48,777 nt of DNA, taken from Candidatus Ruthenibacterium merdavium. GTDB lineage: Bacteria; Bacillota; Clostridia; Oscillospirales; Ruminococcaceae. Shown piece by piece: positions 44,039-48,777 of the stretch. The position numbers and the translations under genes are program-made. The stretch is from positions 1 to 48,777 of the forward strand of contig DWWA01000021.1 in the NCBI GenBank assembly GCA_019119935.1, given 5' to 3'. The stretch's first letter is position 1. Every line of letters begins with the position of its first letter. A model generated the notes under the pieces. The model was not told the DNA's origin. It saw only the letters and a program-made list of their open reading frames with translations, and ran no database searches.

Positions 44039-44092
44039 TTGTTAACCTGTTTTTATTTTATGGTTGACGATTTGGCTTTTTTTTGTTACAAT
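44039..44092 (+). promoter_or_regulatory. birA-bioY promoter overlapping a BirA operator
   Basis: Promoter: TTGACG (44064-44069), 17-base spacer, TACAAT (44087-44092). Operator: TTGTTAACC (44039-44047), 14 bases, GGTTGACGA (44062-44070), seven of nine positions complementary. Its right arm covers the -35, so biotin-loaded BirA would block its own operon, as known in other bacteria. Confidence 0.72.
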
Positions 44093-44125
44093 GGTCGAGC
44101 AATACGATGAGAGAAGGGGATAGCG

Positions 44126-45088
44126 GTGGGAACAACCAAAGAAAAAGTTCTGTCCTTGCTGGAGCAGGCAGGACAGAACGGCGTTTCGGGCCAGCAGCTG
44201 GCACAGCAGCTCGCAGTTTCGCGCACAGCGGTTTGGAAAGCGATTGCGTGTTTAAAAGAAGAAGGCTGCCAAATTGAGGCCGCACCCAACCGGGGATATC
44301 GGCTGTGTGCCAAACAGCCTACTTATTGCGCTGCCAATGTGCGCAGGCTGCGCCGGGTAGATGCACCCGTCAAAGAGTATGATGCCGTAGATTCGACCAA
44401 CACTGCCGCAAAGGAGCTAGCGCAAAGCGGCGCACCGCACGGCACGGCAGTATTTGCCCACCATCAAACGGCGGGTATGGGACGGCGCGGGCGAAGCTTT
44501 TTTTCACCGGAGGGCGGGGTGTACCTCTCTGTGATTTTACGCGGCTTGCCAGGGATGGAAAGCGCCGCAATGCTCACGGCCGCGGCAGCTGTGGCGGTGT
44601 GCCGGGCCGTGCAGAAAGTTTACGGCACACAGCTTTTTGTAAAATGGGTGAATGATTTATATAATGCTGAATATAAAAAGTGCGGCGGTATTTTAACACA
44701 GGCTGCTGTCGATTTGGAAGGCGGCGGTTTGGAATATGCCGTTGTTGGGGTGGGGCTGAATGTTGCCCCGCCGCCGCAGGGCTTCCCGCAGGAACTAACG
44801 GCGATTGCAGGCGCGATTTTGCAAGAGCCGCACCCACAGCACATGAGCGAACTGACGGCATGCCTTGCCGACGAAATTTCCGGTATGACCGAGTGGCTTA
44901 GTGATGCTGAGTGGCTGGAAGAATACCGCACACGGAACTTTTTGCTCGGCAAAGAAATCTGGATTGAGCGCGGGGGACAGCGAACCCCTGCAAAAGCACA
45001 GCGCATTTTAGACGATGCGCGTTTGCTGGTAAAAACGCCGCAGGGAGAAGAAACATTAAACTTTGAAGAGGTGAGTGTACGCTTATGA
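44126..45088 (+). CDS. birA: Bifunctional biotin operon repressor / biotin-protein ligase
   Basis: A 320-residue BirA. The N-terminal winged helix (residues about 1-60, with LAQQLAVSRTAVWKAI) binds DNA; the ligase domain has GMGRRGR (117-123) for biotinyl-AMP and KWVNDLY (173-179). It attaches biotin to carboxylases and, when loaded, represses biotin genes. Start is GTG 44126 after AGAAGGG. It overlaps bioY by four bases, and a matching operator lies upstream, so autoregulation is well supported. Confidence 0.95.
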   Translation: MGTTKEKVLSLLEQAGQNGVSGQQLAQQLAVSRTAVWKAIACLKEEGCQIEAAPNRGYRLCAKQPTYCAANVRRLRRVDAPVKEYDAVDSTNTAAKELAQSGAPHGTAVFAHHQTAGMGRRGRSFFSPEGGVYLSVILRGLPGMESAAMLTAAAAVAVCRAVQKVYGTQLFVKWVNDLYNAEYKKCGGILTQAAVDLEGGGLEYAVVGVGLNVAPPPQGFPQELTAIAGAILQEPHPQHMSELTACLADEISGMTEWLSDAEWLEEYRTRNFLLGKEIWIERGGQRTPAKAQRILDDARLLVKTPQGEETLNFEEVSVRL

Positions 45089-45609
45089 AGAAAGGAAAGA
45101 CAAAGGAATTCTGTATTGCGGGTTTGCTGGCGGCATGTACTGCCGTTTTGGCGCAAATCGTTATTCCCATTGGGCCGGTTCCGTTTAATTTAGCCGTTTT
45201 TGGTGCTTTTTTATCCGGAATGCTTCTTTCGCCGGGTATGGCGGTTCTCTCCATGGGAACTTATTGGCTCATGGCGGCAATCGGTCTTCCCGTGATGGCG
45301 GGCATGCAGGGCGGCCTTGGAGCTGTCCTGTCGCCTACCGGCGGCTATGTGGCAGGATATCTTCTTTTGGCGGGATGCACGGCTTTAGCGGCAAAGGGTT
45401 CTGCACCAATGCGCTGGGCGGGCATGGCGCTGGGGCTCGTGCTTTGCTATACGCTGGGAACGGCTTGGTTTATCCTTGCAACAGGCACGTCTTTACCCGC
45501 GGCCTTGTCGCTGTGTGTTGTGCCGTTTATTCCGGCAGACGCAGCAAAGGCAATTGCGGCGTTTTGGCTGGCGCAAACCTTAAAGCGCCGTGTTTTGCAA
45601 AAAGTATAA
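45085..45609 (+). CDS. bioY: Biotin transporter substrate-binding subunit BioY
   Basis: A 174-residue membrane protein with five or six spans. The opening IVIPIGPVPFNLAVFGAFLSGMLL and the GLGAVLSPTGGYVAGYLL segment are the family signature. It imports biotin, alone or with a shared ECF energising module, which is not encoded here. Overlap with birA (ATGA) indicates coupling. Absence of bioABDF in the window fits a biotin scavenger, though synthesis genes could lie elsewhere. Confidence 0.95.
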   Translation: MKKGKTKEFCIAGLLAACTAVLAQIVIPIGPVPFNLAVFGAFLSGMLLSPGMAVLSMGTYWLMAAIGLPVMAGMQGGLGAVLSPTGGYVAGYLLLAGCTALAAKGSAPMRWAGMALGLVLCYTLGTAWFILATGTSLPAALSLCVVPFIPADAAKAIAAFWLAQTLKRRVLQKV

Positions 45610-45626
45610 AATAGGTTTTAGCAAAA

Positions 45627-45664
45627 AAGCTCCCCTCTTTCACCAGAGTGAAAGAGGGGAGCTT
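45627..45664 (-). terminator. Terminator between bioY and nagB, mainly for nagB
   Basis: Perfect 16-base arms (45627-45642 and 45649-45664). On minus the stem is followed by TTTTTTGC; on plus the T-run is poor (CTGCGTTTTG), so it serves nagB best but may stop both. Confidence 0.88.
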
Positions 45665-45685
45665 CTGCGTTTTGAAACAGTTGTT

Positions 45686-46423
45686 TTAAGCCTGATAGCC
45701 CACGGCGCCAGCAAGCTCTTTGTCGATGACAATCACAGCATCGCTGTGCATTTTCAGCATGGTAGAGGGGTTCTGTGTAGTGATGACATCATCCATGATC
45801 AAGCCCTTGATGGCGGGCACTTTGGCAAGGCCGGTTGCAGCCAAAACTACTTTCTTCGCGGCCATAATGTCGCCCATGCCCATGGTGATTGCCATGGTAG
45901 GTACATCTTCGCGCTTTTCAAAGAAACGGGCGTTTGCGTCGATGGTGCTCTCGGTCAAGTGCTCAATGTGAGCCACGGAAATCAGATGATCGCTGGCTTC
46001 GTTAAAGGCAATATGGCCGTTGTTGCCGATGCCCAAAAGCTGAAGGTCAGCCACGCCGCCCTCACGCACTTTTTCTTCCAATTCACGGGCATTTGCCTCA
46101 AAATCACCCATGCCGTTCGCCACAAAGGTGTTGGCTTTGTCGATGTTGATGTGGTCGAACAAATTCGTGTTCATGAAATAACGGTAGCTTTGGTCATGCG
46201 TGCCGGGAATGCCGCAGTACTCGTCTAAGTTGACGGTGCGCACTTTGGAAAAATCAACTTTTCCGGCTTTGTTCATCTCAATCAGCTTTTTGTAAATAGG
46301 AACCGGAGTGCCGCCGGTGGCAAGGCCCAGCTTGCAGTCGGGTTTTTCATTCACAAGGCCGGCAATCATTTCAGCAATGACACGGCAGGTTTCGTCGTAG
46401 CTGGCAGTTACAATAACCTTCAT
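45686..46423 (-). CDS. nagB: Glucosamine-6-phosphate deaminase
   Basis: A 245-residue enzyme converting glucosamine-6-phosphate to fructose-6-phosphate and ammonia. LGLATGGTPVPIYKKL near residue 35 binds phosphate; VNLDEYCGIPGTHDQSYRYF and GIGNNGHIAFNEA carry catalytic residues. ATG 46423 lies nine bases after AAAGGAG; an upstream in-frame start at 46498 precedes the SD. It would complete use of GlcNAc released by the GH20 enzyme, though nagA and a GlcNAc kinase are not in the window. A GGCATCC/GGATGCC hairpin (46458-46490) lies in its leader. Confidence 0.96.
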   Translation of the reverse strand: MKVIVTASYDETCRVIAEMIAGLVNEKPDCKLGLATGGTPVPIYKKLIEMNKAGKVDFSKVRTVNLDEYCGIPGTHDQSYRYFMNTNLFDHINIDKANTFVANGMGDFEANARELEEKVREGGVADLQLLGIGNNGHIAFNEASDHLISVAHIEHLTESTIDANARFFEKREDVPTMAITMGMGDIMAAKKVVLAATGLAKVPAIKGLIMDDVITTQNPSTMLKMHSDAVIVIDKELAGAVGYQA

Positions 46424-46622
46424 AACACAAAACTCCTTTGATGATAAGGCACGACGGCATCCTGTAAGAGAAAATAAAAAGGATGCCGCTCTGTTCATTT
46501 CTTACCCTAATCATAGCACCTTTTGCGGCTGTGTTCTTGTGCGAAAGATTGATTTTTTTTGCAGTTTTGTCCAAAAACAACACGATTGGACACACCTGTT
46601 ATGCAAACGGAAAAGGCAAAAG

Positions 46623-46649
46623 AAAAAACCGCCTGCAAAATGCAGGCGG
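46623..46649 (-). terminator. Terminator after the DUF4914 gene (minus strand)
   Basis: CCGCCTGCA (46629-46637) and TGCAGGCGG (46641-46649); on minus the stem is followed by TTTTTTC. It separates DUF4914 from nagB transcription. Confidence 0.9.
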
Positions 46650-46659
46650 CAATCTGTTT

Positions 46660-48537
46660 TCAGCGCTGTAAGCCAAGCGGCGTGATGGCGCAGTAATCTT
46701 CTACGCTGCCATTGTTCTTAAAGCAGTCGAGAATTTGCTTTCCGACAGGGTGCAGCTCTTCCACGTCGAACTCAGCCAGCTCTTTGGCAAAGAAATCGTA
46801 CAGGATTTCTGCGCCTTTGTCGTAGCCTTCCTTGCCAAGGGACTCCTGTTTTTCCGTGCGCAGGAACTTGGAGGGAATCTCCTGGCCGTCTACTTTCATT
46901 TCGCGCAGTGCATAGCCCAAAAGCGAGCAGCGGGCAGGTGCAAGACGGTCCATCTTCATGTTAACGCCGCCGCGGCGCGCCAGATACTCACGCGCAATCC
47001 ATTCCGCCGCAAAGCCGATTTGATACACACCGATATGCTGGTTCGGAATCAGCACATAGCGCGTTCCGGGCGAGTTGAGAATCTGATCGAGAAGCAGGTT
47101 TGCCTGCTTTACTTTCAGGCCCGTGGCAAACGGCCAGTAGGAGCCGACGCCCTCGCCGGCAAGCGGAGAGTTTCCGGTGATGCTGGGATTTTTAAACCCG
47201 CGCGGAGAAACTAAACGCCACAGCCAAGCCAAAGCGGGCGGAATAATGTGCATTAAGCCCATGATGCCGTAATCAGGATGCTCCTCCGTGGACGGCGGCA
47301 TGCGAACGCCGAAGCTGCGCACGTCAATCTCCACAGGTTTTGTGACAATATGGTCTACCATTTTGCGCGGCACAATGACGCGCGGGTTGGGGCAGGGCTT
47401 GCCGGTGGAATCCATCGTGTGCTCCCACACAAGGCAGGTGGAATCGGGAACACCTTGAATATTAAAGAACATCAGCGGCTCTTTGCTGTGAATCGTGATG
47501 CGTTCATACATCGGATCACTGCCGTACTGCTTAATGCCGTCCACACGCAAAAACCAGCCGTCCTCACCGTCATAAAGGGCAAGTTTGCCGCTTTCCGTTT
47601 GGAAGGAAGGATGGCAGATTGCCATGTCGTCCGTAACGGGTTCAATGGTACAAGTGTCGCTCATCGTCAGGTAGTAGCACTCGCCTGTCTGTGTATCCGT
47701 GCCGAGCAGAACGCGGCCGTCCGGAATGCGGTGAACGTCCTGCAAAAGCTCGCTTTTGCCGCCGCCGGATGCGCCCTCATGCATCATGACCATTTCGTTT
47801 TCATACGGGGTGATGATGCGCGCCGCAGAGGCGTGTGCCGTAACCCAGCCCTCCTGCTCGCCGATATCCAGCAATACGCTGTAAATGCCTTTTTTCGCAG
47901 AGGGGCCCGGATAGAGGTTGTAGGCAAAAATTTCGTGCAGGTCTTCCGAGCGGTGATGCACGCAAACTTGACGTCCGTTAAAATGAGTGTGACGGAACGG
48001 CGGCGCAACGTACAAAATGGCGCGGGGCTTAAACGTTTGCAGATTTTTGCCCTCGACAAAAGCTTGCAGCTGGGAAAGCGCAAAGCCGAAGAAGGCGGCG
48101 TTGCGCGGGCAAACCATCACAGCGGGATAGCCGTAGTCATAGCCGCCGGCCATAAACGGAACCAAAATCAGCTCCTGCTTTGCCAGCCAGTCATAGGTAT
48201 CTTTGCGCAGCGTGTCAAACGGATAACCGTATACATCCTGAAAACGCGGCTTATCGGTGGGCTGGTCGTCCGAAATACGCATGCAGTCCGGATCGCGACG
48301 ACGCATGTAATCTTCAGTGAAGTTTACGGCCGCGCCGTTTTTACAGCGTGCAACAGTGGCCTCTTTTACCAGCTCTCCGTTTACTTCATACAGCACGTCA
48401 ACTTGACGGGTGCTTTTACTGCCGAAGATGAGATCATACAGCATGGATTTTGTTTCCGGCACAATGACGCTTGGGCTGGTATTCAACAGCTTTTGAAGGT
48501 CATCGGGAAGGATAAACTGGTTCAAAAGAATATTCAT
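46660..48537 (-). CDS. DUF4914 family protein with PEPCK-like P-loop
   Basis: A 625-residue cytoplasmic protein, full length for the DUF4914 family as I recall it. A clear nucleotide-binding loop GASGGGKS lies at residues 255-262 (DNA 47752-47775), preceded by beta-strand MVMMHE, resembling the kinase-1a loop of ATP-dependent PEP carboxykinase and HPr kinase. Other notable stretches are VAPPFRHTHFNGRQVCVHHRSE (about 178-198, His-rich) and SPLAGEGVGSYWPFATG. ATG 48537 lies just after GAGAGGGG. It is monocistronic, upstream of nagB on the same strand but separated by a terminator. Reaction and substrate are unknown. Confidence 0.8.
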   Translation of the reverse strand: MNILLNQFILPDDLQKLLNTSPSVIVPETKSMLYDLIFGSKSTRQVDVLYEVNGELVKEATVARCKNGAAVNFTEDYMRRRDPDCMRISDDQPTDKPRFQDVYGYPFDTLRKDTYDWLAKQELILVPFMAGGYDYGYPAVMVCPRNAAFFGFALSQLQAFVEGKNLQTFKPRAILYVAPPFRHTHFNGRQVCVHHRSEDLHEIFAYNLYPGPSAKKGIYSVLLDIGEQEGWVTAHASAARIITPYENEMVMMHEGASGGGKSELLQDVHRIPDGRVLLGTDTQTGECYYLTMSDTCTIEPVTDDMAICHPSFQTESGKLALYDGEDGWFLRVDGIKQYGSDPMYERITIHSKEPLMFFNIQGVPDSTCLVWEHTMDSTGKPCPNPRVIVPRKMVDHIVTKPVEIDVRSFGVRMPPSTEEHPDYGIMGLMHIIPPALAWLWRLVSPRGFKNPSITGNSPLAGEGVGSYWPFATGLKVKQANLLLDQILNSPGTRYVLIPNQHIGVYQIGFAAEWIAREYLARRGGVNMKMDRLAPARCSLLGYALREMKVDGQEIPSKFLRTEKQESLGKEGYDKGAEILYDFFAKELAEFDVEELHPVGKQILDCFKNNGSVEDYCAITPLGLQR

Positions 48538-48645
48538 AAAGCAAAACCCCTCTCTTTCACATCATCAGACAGCACTGTGCACTCCGTTTTGCCGTGCGCC
48601 ATCCGCACCGGGCATCGTGCTGACTAAAATATAGCTAATAATCTA

Positions 48646-48675
48646 ACCTTACCAGAAATCACAGCCTTATGTCAA
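48646..48675 (-). promoter_or_regulatory. Candidate promoter of the DUF4914 gene
   Basis: Read on minus: TTGACA (48675-48670), 18-base spacer, TAAGGT (48651-48646). The -35 is perfect, the -10 is four of six. It leaves about 105 bases of leader. The remaining bases to the window end are AT-rich with nothing recognised. Confidence 0.4.
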
Positions 48676-48777
48676 CTGTATTAGTGCGGTAAAGTGCTTT
48701 CCTAAACATGTCGAAAAATATCATACAAACATTATAATCATAAGTTTAAAGTGATTTTATTTAATATTATAAATAAT

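Overview
The window looks like a chromosome segment from an anaerobic, gut-type Clostridia (Oscillospiraceae/Ruminococcaceae-like). The support is Gram-positive gene order (rpmG-secE-nusG-rplK-rplA and rplJ-rplL with an L10 leader), strong AGGAGG-type ribosome binding sites, sortase-like and lipoprotein export signals, fermentative redox genes (iron alcohol dehydrogenase, NfnAB) and a cytoplasmic host-glycan pathway fed by an ABC importer. The family placement is inference; no rRNA or tRNA gene is visible to confirm it.

Layout. 1-6.1 kb: an unusual ROK-fold protein, a GNAT acetyltransferase and a large exported beta-helix/YDG-repeat surface protein. 6.1-10.4 kb (minus): ddl-murI-DUF1934-argS, peptidoglycan precursor and tRNA-charging genes. 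10.55-13.0 kb (plus): rpmG-secE-nusG-rplK-rplA behind a near-consensus promoter, with two RNA elements that resemble the L1-binding stalk of 23S rRNA. 13.0-18.2 kb: an accessory block between rplA and rplJ holding a possible 31-residue ORF, a membrane-anchored protein, a GT-C-like membrane protein, a GtrB-type glycosyltransferase, a lipoprotein and two acetyltransferases. 18.2-19.4 kb: rplJ-rplL with promoter, L10 leader and attenuator. 19.4-22.6 kb: two paralogous exported cysteine-rich proteins with near-identical promoters and terminators, then trxA (CVYC active site) and trxB. 22.7-26.4 kb: an exported coiled-coil M23 peptidase, then an ECF sigma factor/anti-sigma/membrane protein operon with an ECF-type promoter. 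26.4-31.2 kb: LysR regulator divergent from an iron alcohol dehydrogenase, then nfnAB. 31.3-42.7 kb: LacI regulator divergent from a sugar importer (two permeases and a DUF3502 binding lipoprotein) and GH20, GH130 and GH38 enzymes. 42.8-48.6 kb: a DUF362 ferredoxin-like protein, birA-bioY with a BirA operator, nagB, and a DUF4914 P-loop protein.

How the genes fit together. The LacI-to-GH38 block reads as import and intracellular breakdown of a mannose/N-acetylglucosamine glycan, most simply an N-glycan core: GH38 trims alpha-mannose, GH20 removes beta-HexNAc, GH130 phosphorolyses beta-mannosyl linkages, and nagB downstream feeds glucosamine-6-phosphate into glycolysis. No ATPase is encoded with the importer, so a shared MsmX-type ATPase is expected elsewhere. 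The alcohol dehydrogenase and NfnAB handle fermentative NAD(P)H and ferredoxin balance. The most unfamiliar elements are the cysteine-rich exported pair, the island splitting the ribosomal stalk genes, the ROK-like protein without the usual zinc motif, and the DUF4914 protein. All calls are from reading the sequence; no database search was run.
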